This document shows positions 6,240 through 14,595 of a stretch of DNA of 34,425 nt, in pieces; positions within the stretch are counted from its first letter, which is position 1; every line of letters begins with the position of its first letter. The stretch is from Omnitrophica bacterium RIFOXYB12_FULL_50_7 (GTDB taxonomy: Bacteria; Omnitrophota; Omnitrophia; Omnitrophales; Aquincolibacteriaceae). The position numbers and the translations under genes were made by a program. The notes under the pieces were generated by a model that worked only from the letters and a program-made list of their open reading frames with translations, made no database searches and had not been told where the DNA came from. The stretch spans positions 11,034 through 45,458 of the forward strand of contig MHFU01000056.1 of assembly GCA_001804345.1 (NCBI GenBank), given 5' to 3'.

Positions 6240-6986
6240 ATGGCTACGCAAACATTTGTAGAAGGATTATCTGACACTATTGGTAAGTCATTGGCGGATT
6301 TTGTAGATTCCACAAAGAAAGCTTTTGGTGATGATCTGCGGTCGATTATTTTGTATGGTAGTGGGGCGGAGGGCAAATTACGGGCTACTTCGGACGTCAA
6401 CCTTATCGTGGTTCTCTCCGCATTCGACCGATCGAAATCAGACCTGTTGCGTGAACCATTCAGGACGGCTCACGCGGCTATCAATCTTAAAGTTATGCTG
6501 CTTCTTGAAAGCGAGATCAAGTCGGCCATCGAAGCTTTCTCTGTTAAATTTTTTGACATCATCCACCGGTACCGGATTTTATATGGTGCGGATGTCTTTA
6601 CCAACATCACTATCCCGCGAGAAGCAACCATCGCGCGTCTTAAACAGGTTCTTTTGAATCTCTCGCTTCGTTTGCGCGAGCAATATATGTTGTCTAGCTT
6701 GCGCGAAGAGCAGTTAGCGATAATTATCGCCGATTCAACTGGCCCGCTACGCGCATGTGCCGCGACTATTTTGGAACTAAAAGAGAAGATCCAAAAGGCC
6801 CCCAAAGAGGCTCTGCAGCATTTGGTTCACGGTTTTTCCGACACAAAGAATTGGGACGAGGTCCTAATGCATCTATCAGAGGCCAGGGAAACGCGGGCGC
6901 TGCCTCAGGGTGTCGCGGGGCCCACTTTGTTTAAGCTGATAGAACTGGCGAACAGGATGCGGTCACAAATTGAACAGTTGTCTTAG
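6240..6986 (+). CDS. Nucleotidyltransferase-domain protein
   Basis: A 248-residue protein with a KNTase/MNT-type nucleotidyltransferase core near residues 30-70: ILYGSGAEGKLRATSDVNLIVVL fits the G-S-x(n)-G-x(n)-S-D-x-[DN]-L signature, though the second position of the metal pair is Asn (DVN). The rest (residues 90-248) is helical, with no HEPN partner gene beside it. The start at 6240 is chosen because AAGGAGG lies eight bases upstream; an earlier ATG at 6216 has no such site. It ends 12 bases before the channel gene and is probably cotranscribed with it. Substrate unknown; antibiotic-modifying, antitoxin-like or signalling roles are all possible. Confidence 0.75.
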   Translation: MATQTFVEGLSDTIGKSLADFVDSTKKAFGDDLRSIILYGSGAEGKLRATSDVNLIVVLSAFDRSKSDLLREPFRTAHAAINLKVMLLLESEIKSAIEAFSVKFFDIIHRYRILYGADVFTNITIPREATIARLKQVLLNLSLRLREQYMLSSLREEQLAIIIADSTGPLRACAATILELKEKIQKAPKEALQHLVHGFSDTKNWDEVLMHLSEARETRALPQGVAGPTLFKLIELANRMRSQIEQLS

Positions 6987-6998
6987 GAGGACCGCCCA

Positions 6999-9623
6999 AT
7001 GAACCCGTTTAATTTCTACGGCTCTCAATTCCTTGCTTTTTATGCGGCTCTTTTAGTGATTCTCAGCATCGGGATCATTTATTGGCGGAATATCAAGGAA
7101 TCCTCTTCAGAATCATCACAGAATAATCTTACCGATCCCTATCTTATAGCTTATCTTCGTGGCCGCTGCAACGAGGCGTTGCGCGTGGCGGTTATTGCTC
7201 TCATTGACCGAGGGCTTTTGAAGGTTGACGAAAAAGCCAAGGGGTTGTTTAAAAAGGAATACAAATTAGAAGTGACGAAACAATCCGCGGGTAATTTTGT
7301 CAATCGACCCATTGAAAAGGCGATTATCAAAAAATTCGAGAAATCAGACAAGGCGACAGCTGTCTTTAATGATTCCGAACTTGTTTCGGCCTGCGAGGAT
7401 TACGAAAACGAATTAACGCGCCTGGGGCTGCTCCCGGATGAGGATGTTAAATGGATAAGAATGAACGGCTTTGTTTTTTCGCTTCTTATCGCCTGGGGAT
7501 TCGCGCTCACAAAGATTGTGATCGCTTTGAGCCGGGGGCGGCACAATATTATTTTTCTAATCATACTGGCCGTAGCCTACTCTTTTCTGGCTTACCGGAT
7601 CGCCAACCCTTTCAGGACAAAAAAAGGAGATCGCGCGGTAAGAGATCTGAAGCAGTCATTTTCGGGGCTGAAAGAGAGGGCGAAATCGATTCGTCCGGGT
7701 GGCGTTACCAATGAAGCCGCTCTGCTTGCAGCGGTTTTTGGACTGTCGCTGCTTCCGGCCACAGCTTATCCTTACGTGAAAAAGATGTATCCCAAGGCTT
7801 ATTACTCTCAATCAAATTGGTCATCGAGCTGCGGCAGTTCCGGATGTGGTTTTGGTACTGCCTGTGGTTCGGGGACTTCATGCGGGAGCGGCGGAAGTTG
7901 CGGCGGAGGTGGATGCGGGGGCGGCTGTGGCGGTTGCGGAGGGGAGCCGATGAAAAACCATGTCATTCTTTGCGGTCTTGGGCATATCGGTTTTCGGATT
8001 GCCGAACTTCTTTTGCGCCTTAATGAGCAGGTATCCATCATTACCGACAAGACCAAAGGCGAGTGGAAAGATCAAATAGAATCTAAGGGAATCCAGATTA
8101 TTATCGGAGATGCGTCCGATGACCGACGGCTTATCGAGGCCGGCATTCGGGAGGCTAAAGCCCTTATTGCTGCCACAGACAATGACCTCATTAATGTTTC
8201 GGTAGCTTTGGATGCCAAACGCTTAAATCCCAAGATCAACGTTGTAGTCCGGTTGTTTGATCAGCTGTTAGCTCAGCGTCTGGAGCAACACCTTGATGTC
8301 CGGAAGGTATTCAGCACCTCTCTTTTAGCTGCACCGGAATTTGCCGCGGCTGCTCTCGGCGATGAAATCTTGAGTTCTTTCCAGGAGGGTGATTCCCGTT
8401 TCACGCTTGGTCGTTTTCATGTCGATTCCATAGCCGCCTCTAAATATGCGACGGTAGAAGAGCTCGAAGTGAAAGAAAACGTTGTGGTCATCACACGCCA
8501 AGGTAAAGAGCCGACGATAGGCCAGGTTCAAAAGAAGGATCATGTAGCTGCGGGAGATGATCTTTTAGTTTTAGATACAGCTACGGCGCGTTTTTTGAAA
8601 CCGACCGACGCTCAAAAGCAAAGAATGCGAAGGTCCCGTGCCCTGAATATTGGGGAATCTTTTTTCAAAACGTTTTCCTTCTCTACCTGGATTATTTTCA
8701 CAACGCTTGTTTTGATCGTTTTGATCAGCACCGCGCTTTTTGGGCGCGTTTTGCAGCTGGATCCCGTTACCGCTTTGTATTATGTCATCACAACCATTAC
8801 AACGACGGGGTATGGCGACATCAATTTACTGAACGCCGGCCCCTTTGTTAAACTTTACGGGTGCTTCCTAATGCTTTGCGGCGCCGCCTTTCTTGCGGCC
8901 CTTTTTGGCACGATCACAAACTTTTTCGTTCAAAAACGTCTCGAGCAATTCTTTGGAAAGCATACGGTCCCAAAATCGGGGCATATTGTTGTCATAGGCT
9001 CGGGAAATATCGGCTACAGGGTGATCCAGGAGCTGATCGTGGCTGGTCAGGAAGTCGTCCTGGTCAACCAGGAAGAGAAAGACGAATCGGTCCAGTCCTG
9101 CCGTGAGCTATGTGCCGTTGTTTTGGGAAGCGTTAAGACTCAGGATGTGCTTCTGAAAGCGAACATTACTACTGCGAAAACGATCCTTGCGATTACCGAA
9201 GACGATGTTGCTAATTTAAGTGTGGGGCTCACGGCGAAGGAAATTAATGCGAAGGCCAGGGTCGTGCTCCGGGTTTTTAACCCCGCCCTCGCTGCTAAAG
9301 CCCGCGGCATTTTGAATGTTGATGCAATCCTGAGCACCTCTATGATCTCGGCGCCCGCTTTTGTAGGGGCAGCGCTGTATCCCGATGTGAAAAGCGCAGT
9401 TGTGTCGGGTAATAGTTTGATCCTTTGCCATCACCATGTAATTTCGGAGGGTTCATCGGGGGCGGGGAAAACCTTGTTCGAAATCGGCCAGGGCGAAGAT
9501 CAAAGATGTCTTTTGATTAAAAAAGCCGGGGGAAAATTTGAGCGCGTGAGCCATGATTCGAGAATCAGCGCTGGGCAGGAATGGATCTCCGTCCGGATCA
9601 AACCGCTTACTCCTGTTAAATAA
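6999..9623 (+). CDS. TIGR04222-like Gly/Cys membrane protein fused to K+ channel with two RCK domains
   Basis: An 874-residue membrane protein. Residues 1-317: an N-terminal TM helix, then DPYLIAYLRGRCNEALRVAVIALIDRGLL (TIGR04222-like), two more TM helices (~155-205) and a tail (~270-317) made almost wholly of Gly, Cys and Ser. Residues 318-545: a first TrkA-N/RCK domain (ILCGLGHIGFRIAELL). Residues ~555-650: a two-TM pore with the filter TTGYGD (602-607). Residues ~665-874: a second RCK domain (IVVIGSGNIGYRVIQEL). An in-frame ATG at 7950 preceded by GGAGGGGAG could start the channel separately, so two products are possible. Ribosome site AGGAGG precedes 6999. The Gly/Cys tail next to a radical SAM/SPASM gene suggests peptide modification, which is inference. 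Confidence 0.85.
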   Translation: MNPFNFYGSQFLAFYAALLVILSIGIIYWRNIKESSSESSQNNLTDPYLIAYLRGRCNEALRVAVIALIDRGLLKVDEKAKGLFKKEYKLEVTKQSAGNFVNRPIEKAIIKKFEKSDKATAVFNDSELVSACEDYENELTRLGLLPDEDVKWIRMNGFVFSLLIAWGFALTKIVIALSRGRHNIIFLIILAVAYSFLAYRIANPFRTKKGDRAVRDLKQSFSGLKERAKSIRPGGVTNEAALLAAVFGLSLLPATAYPYVKKMYPKAYYSQSNWSSSCGSSGCGFGTACGSGTSCGSGGSCGGGGCGGGCGGCGGEPMKNHVILCGLGHIGFRIAELLLRLNEQVSIITDKTKGEWKDQIESKGIQIIIGDASDDRRLIEAGIREAKALIAATDNDLINVSVALDAKRLNPKINVVVRLFDQLLAQRLEQHLDVRKVFSTSLLAAPEFAAAALGDEILSSFQEGDSRFTLGRFHVDSIAASKYATVEELEVKENVVVITRQGKEPTIGQVQKKDHVAAGDDLLVLDTATARFLKPTDAQKQRMRRSRALNIGESFFKTFSFSTWIIFTTLVLIVLISTALFGRVLQLDPVTALYYVITTITTTGYGDINLLNAGPFVKLYGCFLMLCGAAFLAALFGTITNFFVQKRLEQFFGKHTVPKSGHIVVIGSGNIGYRVIQELIVAGQEVVLVNQEEKDESVQSCRELCAVVLGSVKTQDVLLKANITTAKTILAITEDDVANLSVGLTAKEINAKARVVLRVFNPALAAKARGILNVDAILSTSMISAPAFVGAALYPDVKSAVVSGNSLILCHHHVISEGSSGAGKTLFEIGQGEDQRCLLIKKAGGKFERVSHDSRISAGQEWISVRIKPLTPVK

Positions 9624-9633
9624 CTTTTTTCCT

Positions 9634-10665
9634 TCAGAAATTCGCCAAAACTTCTTCGCGTTCAGCCATAAAGCAGTGCGGGTCTTTGTCTTTAAACACA
9701 TCAGATCCTTGGCCGTAAGAGACAGCCAGGCACCCCCCGCATTTTTTTCTTACCGGACACCCCTTGCACGCCTGACACCCCTGCCGATACTGCCTTGCGG
9801 CTTTGGACTCGTAAATGCTATTCATATCATTTTCCAGGATATTGCCGATCCGGGATGGAAATTTCCGGCAAGCGTGAACCTCGCCGTCAGGAAGGAGCGC
9901 AAAGAAATTGAACGCGGCACCGCAGCCGAAGTGGGTGCAACCTCCGAAAAGGGGACGGTGATAATGATGACGGAAAATATTGAAGAGGTTGTCCTTAAAG
10001 CCAAGAATCTTACTTGTGCGGGAAGCAACGAGATATTGCTTCATAAACGAAATGAGCCGGTTTTTAGTGGGGATCTCAAGAGAAGCGCCTTCCCCGACTT
10101 GAGATAGCCGGTTGAAGGTTAGCCGCTCCACGGAACCTGTCAGGCTTTCGGCAAGAGGAATCACCTGATCCATATTATCGCGACTGAGTGTCAACATGAC
10201 ATGTCTTCTGACACCATGCCTGCCTAGGATTTGAAGAAAATGGATTGTCCGGTCAAAATGATCAACGCCACGAATGTAATCGTTATGATCCTTGAGGCCC
10301 TCAAGACTCACTTGAAAGTAAGCGGGTTTTTGGATCGAAACGATTTTCTCTACCAAATCGTCAGAGATGGGGTTCCCGTAGATGGAAATAGGAATGCCTT
10401 TTTTAGAGATTTCCTCATAAAGTTTTATGAGCCCAGCATAGAGGAACGGATTACCGCCGGTGAGAGAGATGTGTCCTTTGATACGGCGTTTCTTGCAAAA
10501 CAGGACAAAACCGTTAAGGATTCGGATTGCTTCGGGAAGATCCAAAGCTGAGGTATTGGAACGATCGTAGCAGTGACGGCAATGTAACTCGCAAGCATTG
10601 GTTAGATGCCATTGGAGAGTAAAAGCGTTCGTCTTTCTTCCGAAAAGCCAGCGATCGCGTAACAT
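9634..10665 (-). CDS. Radical SAM/SPASM-domain protein
   Basis: A 343-residue enzyme. C25-x3-C29-x2-C32 (CELHCRHC) binds the [4Fe-4S] cluster that cleaves S-adenosylmethionine; LTGGNPFLY is the SAM-contacting GGE-like loop, with Asn replacing Glu. Residues ~240-330 form a SPASM domain rich in Cys (GGCTHFGCGAAF, CRKFP, GCQACKGCPVRKKCGGC, final HCF), the module used by enzymes that modify ribosomal peptides or protein side chains. The gene is convergent with the channel fusion, separated by 10 bases, and that neighbour carries a Gly/Cys-rich tail. The start has no strong ribosome site. A heme- or PQQ-type role is not indicated by neighbours. Substrate assignment is inference. Confidence 0.88.
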   Translation of the reverse strand: MLRDRWLFGRKTNAFTLQWHLTNACELHCRHCYDRSNTSALDLPEAIRILNGFVLFCKKRRIKGHISLTGGNPFLYAGLIKLYEEISKKGIPISIYGNPISDDLVEKIVSIQKPAYFQVSLEGLKDHNDYIRGVDHFDRTIHFLQILGRHGVRRHVMLTLSRDNMDQVIPLAESLTGSVERLTFNRLSQVGEGASLEIPTKNRLISFMKQYLVASRTSKILGFKDNLFNIFRHHYHRPLFGGCTHFGCGAAFNFFALLPDGEVHACRKFPSRIGNILENDMNSIYESKAARQYRQGCQACKGCPVRKKCGGCLAVSYGQGSDVFKDKDPHCFMAEREEVLANF

Positions 10666-11016
10666 GGGCTAGATTCTAACGTTGATTGGTCCGAATTCAA
10701 TATAACTTTCCCTCTTGAGATCAGCGATATTAACTTCGCTGAGGATAAGAAGCCGGCTCGGTAATCTCTCCGGAATATAGATTGTGTAAAAATGAGGCGT
10801 TGTTCTATAATTCCCAGCAGCAACGGACAATTAGACTTCCGCAAATGTGTTTGGTGTTCACGTTTCTCTATACGACCGAATGAACTTAAAAAAGTTTTCC
10901 AGAGTTTTTAGCGCGCTAATGGACACCCTTTGGGCACCGAAGGCTGGTGGTATAGAAAAATCTTATGCGGTGTAATGAAACCCAACCCGTTAATGCGCAA
11001 GTAGTTGTAGCATCGT
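10666..11016. other. Gene-free right end of the island
   Basis: About 350 bases upstream of both the radical SAM gene (minus strand) and tRNA-Ser(TGA). It contains a mini-frame of 18 codons (ATG near 10918) and ACACCCTTTGGGCACC, a loose counterpart of a motif at the left end. No recognisable gene. Confidence 0.4.
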
Positions 11017-11103
11017 GGAGAGGTGGCAGAGCGGTTGAATGCGGCAGTCTTGAAAACTGCTAAGTCCGCAAGGGCTTCGGGGGTTCGAATCCCTCCCTCT
11101 CCG
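11017..11103 (+). tRNA. tRNA-Ser(TGA)
   Basis: Acceptor stem GGAGAGG pairs with CCTCTCC at 11096-11102; discriminator G at 11103; no encoded CCA. The stem GCAGT/ACTGC holds the loop CTTGAAA with anticodon TGA; long variable arm; T arm GGGGGTTCGAATCCCTC. Its 5' half is duplicated at 5852. It reads UCA and other UCN codons. Confidence 0.96.
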
Positions 11104-11640
11104 TCTTACCTGTGTAAAACGATGTCGCCGACGAGGTTCAAGGAATACTTCGTACGGTAAACGCCGCCACCTTCGGGGAGGGGATTTTCCGCCACACAGC
11201 GTGGGCGGATCCGTCCGAGCATTTTGGCGGAGAAGGGAGCCCCGAAGGCGCTTATGACAGGCGTCATAAGTGCGGGGCGGAGGGCCGACCCGGAATGAAA
11301 TGGAGGGCGCCGAATCCCTCCCTCTCCGTTTTACCTTTGTAAAACGACGTTGTCGTCGAGGTCTAGGGAAAACCTCGTACGACAGACGCCGCCATTTTTT
11401 TCAATAAAAAATGACGGCACCGTGACGATTTAGTGAAATCGTCATGGTGGCAATAAAGGGATTCGAAGCCGACCTGAGCGCCACGGGTTCAAGCGAAGGC
11501 GGCCGGCTTCGGAGGAGGCTTGCGACAGCAGGCCGGAGGAGAAGGAAACCCTCTCTCCGTTTTATTGGTATAAAACGACGTCAAGCGTTTTGGAAAAGTC
11601 CCTCCTTTTGATCCAGAAGCCTGTATTGCTATTTCAAAAA
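11104..11640 (+). repeat. Tandem copies of the tRNA-Ser 3' tail plus flank
   Basis: A gene-free stretch of about 540 bases. The end of tRNA-Ser(TGA) and its flank (ending CCTCTCCG, then TTTA or CTTA, GTAAAACGA, a CGAGGT/ACCTCGTACG-type arm, ACGCCGCCA) recur: copy 1 at about 11087-11190, copy 2 at about 11312-11395, and a shorter copy 3 at about 11547-11590. The spacers between copies hold GC-rich hairpins. The pattern suggests repeated insertion or duplication at the tRNA 3' side. Confidence 0.65.
11189..11243 (+). repeat. Dispersed repeat with GGCGGATCCGTCC core, copy 2
   Basis: GCCACACAGCGTG, GGCGGATCCGTCC, then GGCGGAGAAGGGAGCC, matching the copy at 3691-3741 block for block. It lies between tRNA-tail copies 1 and 2. 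Confidence 0.6.
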
Positions 11641-11714
11641 ACATGTGTTATCTTCCCGGCACCTGCGCGCTTCTGATTTTTTGCGGGAATCTCTCAAGAA
11701 GGAAAATAAACCCA

Positions 11715-12305
11715 ATGTCTTTTCCAATAGTTCACTCGATGGTCGGCTATTCCGTTTACCGGATGGGAAAGTCCGGAAACAGAAGCTGGAAGGAAGCCGC
11801 CTTTTTCGCTTTTGCCGCAACGGCTGCCGACATCGATTACCTCCCAGGAATTTTAGTGGGGAGCCCCATCCTCTTTCATCAATCCATCACGCATAGCATC
11901 GCCTTCGCTTTTGTTTTCGGGTTGGCGATTGCAGCGGCGGCGAAGGTCTTCAGGAAAAATTCTTTTTTAAAGTCGTTTCTTCTTTCATCCGCCGTCTACG
12001 CGACGCATCCTCTTCTGGATCTGTTCACGTCGCCGGTGGTGTCTCTTTTGTGGCCTTTTCACCCCGTGGATCTTGCTCAGCAATTCGCAACATTTCGGTC
12101 CTTGCCGCTATGTCGGGACGGGGTGAAGGATTTCGCGTGCCAACTGTTCTTGAACTTCTCATGCGTTCAGCGATTCTGGAGGGAGATCTTTCTTTTGGGC
12201 TCCGCTCTGACCTTTTTCTTCTTTCGAGCCGCGCTCCGTCGTCTTTTCGCGTCCACAAAACGTCGCACGATTCTTACAGACGCTCCCGCGCCATGTGCGG
12301 ATTAG
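11715..12305 (+). CDS. YdjM-like (DUF457) membrane metal-dependent hydrolase
   Basis: A 196-residue polytopic membrane protein of the YdjM/DUF457 family (LexA-binding inner-membrane hydrolase-like). The N-terminal FPIVHSMVGYSVY, the AATAADIDYLPG acidic motif, HQSITHSIAFAFVFG and YATHPLLDLF supply the conserved His and Asp residues expected of a membrane metal-dependent hydrolase. About four hydrophobic helices are visible. The start at 11715 is chosen because it opens at MSFPIVHS, the usual family beginning, with AAGGAA nearby; an upstream ATG at 11643 would add an unrelated stretch. Substrate unknown. It stands 89 bases before cstA. Confidence 0.75.
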   Translation: MSFPIVHSMVGYSVYRMGKSGNRSWKEAAFFAFAATAADIDYLPGILVGSPILFHQSITHSIAFAFVFGLAIAAAAKVFRKNSFLKSFLLSSAVYATHPLLDLFTSPVVSLLWPFHPVDLAQQFATFRSLPLCRDGVKDFACQLFLNFSCVQRFWREIFLLGSALTFFFFRAALRRLFASTKRRTILTDAPAPCAD

Positions 12306-12394
12306 GTGAGAGAAGGAATGTGAAAGAACGTTTTTTCCTGGCGGTGAGTTTTCGGCATTCCCCTCCGAAGCTGTTTTAAAAAGGTAAGATCTCT

Positions 12395-14125
12395 ATGAAC
12401 CTTCTGCTTCTGATCCTGTGTTCCGTGGTCGTGTTGTTCCTGGGTTACCGGCTTTACGGGAATTTTTTAAGCCGGATCCTTCGACTGCGGGATGAAGTTC
12501 CGACCCCGGCGTGCGCGCTCCAGGACGATGTGGATTTTGTTCCGGCGGGGAAATGGTACTTACTGGGGCAACATTTCTCTGCAATCGCCGCGGCGGGGCC
12601 GATTGTGGGGCCCATTCTTGCCGGCATGTGGTTCGGATGGGTGCCGACGCTTCTCTGGATCCTCTTGGGCGGTATTTTCATCGGCGGTGTTCACGACATG
12701 CTTACTGTGGCGGCCTCAGTCCGTCATCAAGGCAAGTCCATCGCGGAAGTTCTCCGGGAATATATGAGCAAGCGCGGCTATATTCTCTTCCTGCTTTTTC
12801 TCTGGTTCTCGCTTGTTTATATCATAACGACATTCATGGATATCACGGCCGGAACCTTTACCGATCCTGTAAGAGGTGCAGGCGTTGCGTCCTCCTCCAT
12901 GATGTACCTTGGGCTTGCCGTCGTGATGGGACTCATTCTCAGGAAATTCAACCCGCCACTTGGAATCACGACGCTTGTTTTTCTGCCCCTGGTTTTTGTA
13001 GCGATCTTCCTTGGTCCGCATTTTCCACTCATCTTGCCTGCTTTGGGGAAGGTGGATCCGCGGGTGATGTGGAATGGAGCGCTTTTAGTCTATTGTTTTA
13101 TCGCGGCGGTGATCCCGATGTGGCTTTTGCTCCAGCCGCGCGGCTATCTGGGTGGTTTTTTCCTTACTCTGATGGTGGGGGTGAGCCTGCTTGGGATTCT
13201 TGTGGGGAATTTTATTCAACCCTTTGTGATTCAATACCCGGCATTTACCGGATGGATCAGTCCGGCCGGTTTCCCGCTTCTGCCGCTCCTTTTCACAACG
13301 GTCGCGTGCGGCGCCTGTTCGGGATTTCACGCCATGGTTTCTTCCGGCACGACCTCCAAACAGATTGCCAGGGAGTCCGACATCAAGTTGGTCGGATATG
13401 GAGGACTTCTTCTCGAGAGCTTTGTGGCCGTGATCGCTCTTGCGACCGTTTTGATCCTCACCGTCTCAAAAGCCAACGCACTGCAAGATCCTAACCAGAT
13501 CTTTGCCAATGGCGTCAGCGCATTCCTGAGCCGTCTGGGGATTCCCACGGAGTTGGCGCTTAATTTCGCTCTTCTCGCGTTTGCTACTTTTGTCTACGAT
13601 ACCCTGGATGTAGCAACGCGTCTCGGACGCTATATTTTTGAGGAGCTGACAGGATGGCGAGGGAAATGGAGCCCTTACGCGGCGGCTTTGATCACGTTGA
13701 TCCTGCCCGCGATCTTTGTAACGACTCGGATAACGGACGCTTCCGGGAACGTGATCCCGGCGTGGAAAATGTTCTGGTCGGTTTTCGGCTCAAGCAACCA
13801 GCTGCTTGCTGCGCTGGTGCTCCTGACCGTAAGCCTCTGGCTCTTTAAGAACAAAATGCGCTACGGGGCAGCCTTTTGGCCGGCGATCTTCATGATGCTT
13901 GTGGCGATGTGCTCGCTTTTCTTCATCCTGAAACCGTGGGTCCAGGAAATGTTTTCACTCGGGAGATTCATTTTTAATCCCATGGGAATCACGGGCGCTC
14001 TGTTGGCGGGGCTCGCCCTCTCACTTTTATTCGAAGGAGTGAGTATTTTTGTAAAGACACGGACCCTAAAGGCCGAAACAGTTATGGACAAACCCCTCGG
14101 GAGTTTTGATGACAAAAAAAATTAA
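12395..14125 (+). CDS. cstA: Carbon starvation protein CstA
   Basis: A 576-residue multi-spanning membrane transporter of the CstA family, linked to peptide or pyruvate uptake under carbon limitation. Recognisable blocks: the N-terminal LGYRLYGNFLSRILRL, DVDFVPAGKWYLLGQHFSAIAAAGPIVGPILAG, LLGGIFIGGVHDM, VACGACSGFHAMVSSGTTSKQI and FATFVYDTLDVATRLGRYIFEEL, all typical. It is shorter than E. coli CstA (~700 residues), as in many non-enteric members. The ribosome site AAGGTAAG precedes the ATG. Its end overlaps the PilZ gene start by 17 bases, implying translational coupling. Confidence 0.95.
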   Translation: MNLLLLILCSVVVLFLGYRLYGNFLSRILRLRDEVPTPACALQDDVDFVPAGKWYLLGQHFSAIAAAGPIVGPILAGMWFGWVPTLLWILLGGIFIGGVHDMLTVAASVRHQGKSIAEVLREYMSKRGYILFLLFLWFSLVYIITTFMDITAGTFTDPVRGAGVASSSMMYLGLAVVMGLILRKFNPPLGITTLVFLPLVFVAIFLGPHFPLILPALGKVDPRVMWNGALLVYCFIAAVIPMWLLLQPRGYLGGFFLTLMVGVSLLGILVGNFIQPFVIQYPAFTGWISPAGFPLLPLLFTTVACGACSGFHAMVSSGTTSKQIARESDIKLVGYGGLLLESFVAVIALATVLILTVSKANALQDPNQIFANGVSAFLSRLGIPTELALNFALLAFATFVYDTLDVATRLGRYIFEELTGWRGKWSPYAAALITLILPAIFVTTRITDASGNVIPAWKMFWSVFGSSNQLLAALVLLTVSLWLFKNKMRYGAAFWPAIFMMLVAMCSLFFILKPWVQEMFSLGRFIFNPMGITGALLAGLALSLLFEGVSIFVKTRTLKAETVMDKPLGSFDDKKN

Positions 14126-14474
14126 AGAGTTCAAAGAACGCAGGAAGTTTGCTCGCGCAGACGTTTATGCCGTGGCACGTTATTTTTGCTCTCTTCGCGA
14201 TAGAGAGGTGGGGCTCCAGGCCCGGATCTCCGATATTTCCGAAGGCGGGGCATCGCTTGTGACTTTTATGGAGGGAATTCCCATGGAGGCCTCAGTTAAA
14301 ATTAGCTTTGTAATCCCCGGGGAGACAGGGCCCCTTGTGGCTGTAGAGGGCAAGGTCAAGCATACCGGGATCCTCGAAAGAGATCTGTACCGGTCAGGCG
14401 TTGAATTCCTCAAGGTGAAGAAAAAAGATTTGCAAGCCATTCGCGGATACGTGACTTCGCATAAAAGGAAGTAA
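14109..14474 (+). CDS. PilZ-domain protein
   Basis: A 121-residue single PilZ domain. ERRKFARADV (the RxxxR motif near residues 11-17) and SDISEGGASL (the D/N-x-S-x-x-G motif near residue 41) are the two cyclic di-GMP-binding signatures; GVEFLKVKKKDLQAIRGYV closes the beta barrel. The start is the ATG at 14109 within the end of cstA. Overlap with cstA suggests that the pair responds together to c-di-GMP, an inference. Confidence 0.88.
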   Translation: MTKKIKEFKERRKFARADVYAVARYFCSLRDREVGLQARISDISEGGASLVTFMEGIPMEASVKISFVIPGETGPLVAVEGKVKHTGILERDLYRSGVEFLKVKKKDLQAIRGYVTSHKRK

Positions 14475-14479
14475 AAAGC

Positions 14480-14560
14480 CAGAGACTTCGGACAAAAAGA
14501 CGATAAGCGAAGATTTCTCGCTGTTGCCACTGTGGCACGGACCCGAAGCTTCTTTTTTTA
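14480..14560. terminator. Possible terminator between PilZ gene and response regulator
   Basis: CTTCGG at about 14485 and CCGAAG at about 14543 can pair around a GCCAC/GTGGC inner hairpin, followed by GCTTC and seven T. The long loop weakens the call. Confidence 0.35.
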
Positions 14561-14567
14561 GTATGGG

Positions 14568-14595
14568 GTCTCCGGTCTCAAGTCCGCGGTCTTTT
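14568..14595 (+). repeat. Heptamer repeat, GTCTxxx type
   Basis: Units GTCTCCG, GTCTCAA, GTCCGCG, GTCTTTT. It abuts the stop codon of the response-regulator gene on the minus strand. Related to 1850-1893 and 21638-21672. Confidence 0.6.

Larger units (their letters stand above)
5849..11056 (+). mobile_element. Genomic island bounded by tRNA-Ser(TGA) direct repeats
   Basis: A 43-bp exact direct repeat (5849-5891 and 11014-11056) bounds about 5.1 kb. The left copy is only the 5' half of tRNA-Ser(TGA), ending just past the anticodon; the right copy belongs to the intact tRNA. This is what integration in the anticodon region of a tRNA gene leaves behind. The cargo is a nucleotidyltransferase, a membrane K+ channel fusion and a radical SAM enzyme. 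No integrase is recognisable, so the element is probably degenerate or was mobilised in trans. A simple segmental duplication is the alternative. Confidence 0.55.

Noticed and set aside
10602..10844. 80-codon minus-strand frame upstream of the radical SAM gene
   Set aside because: Overlaps the radical SAM start, has no ribosome site and no family features.
12511..13494. 327-codon plus-strand frame inside cstA
   Set aside because: Overlaps cstA in another frame, with no recognisable domain; CstA motifs are unambiguous.
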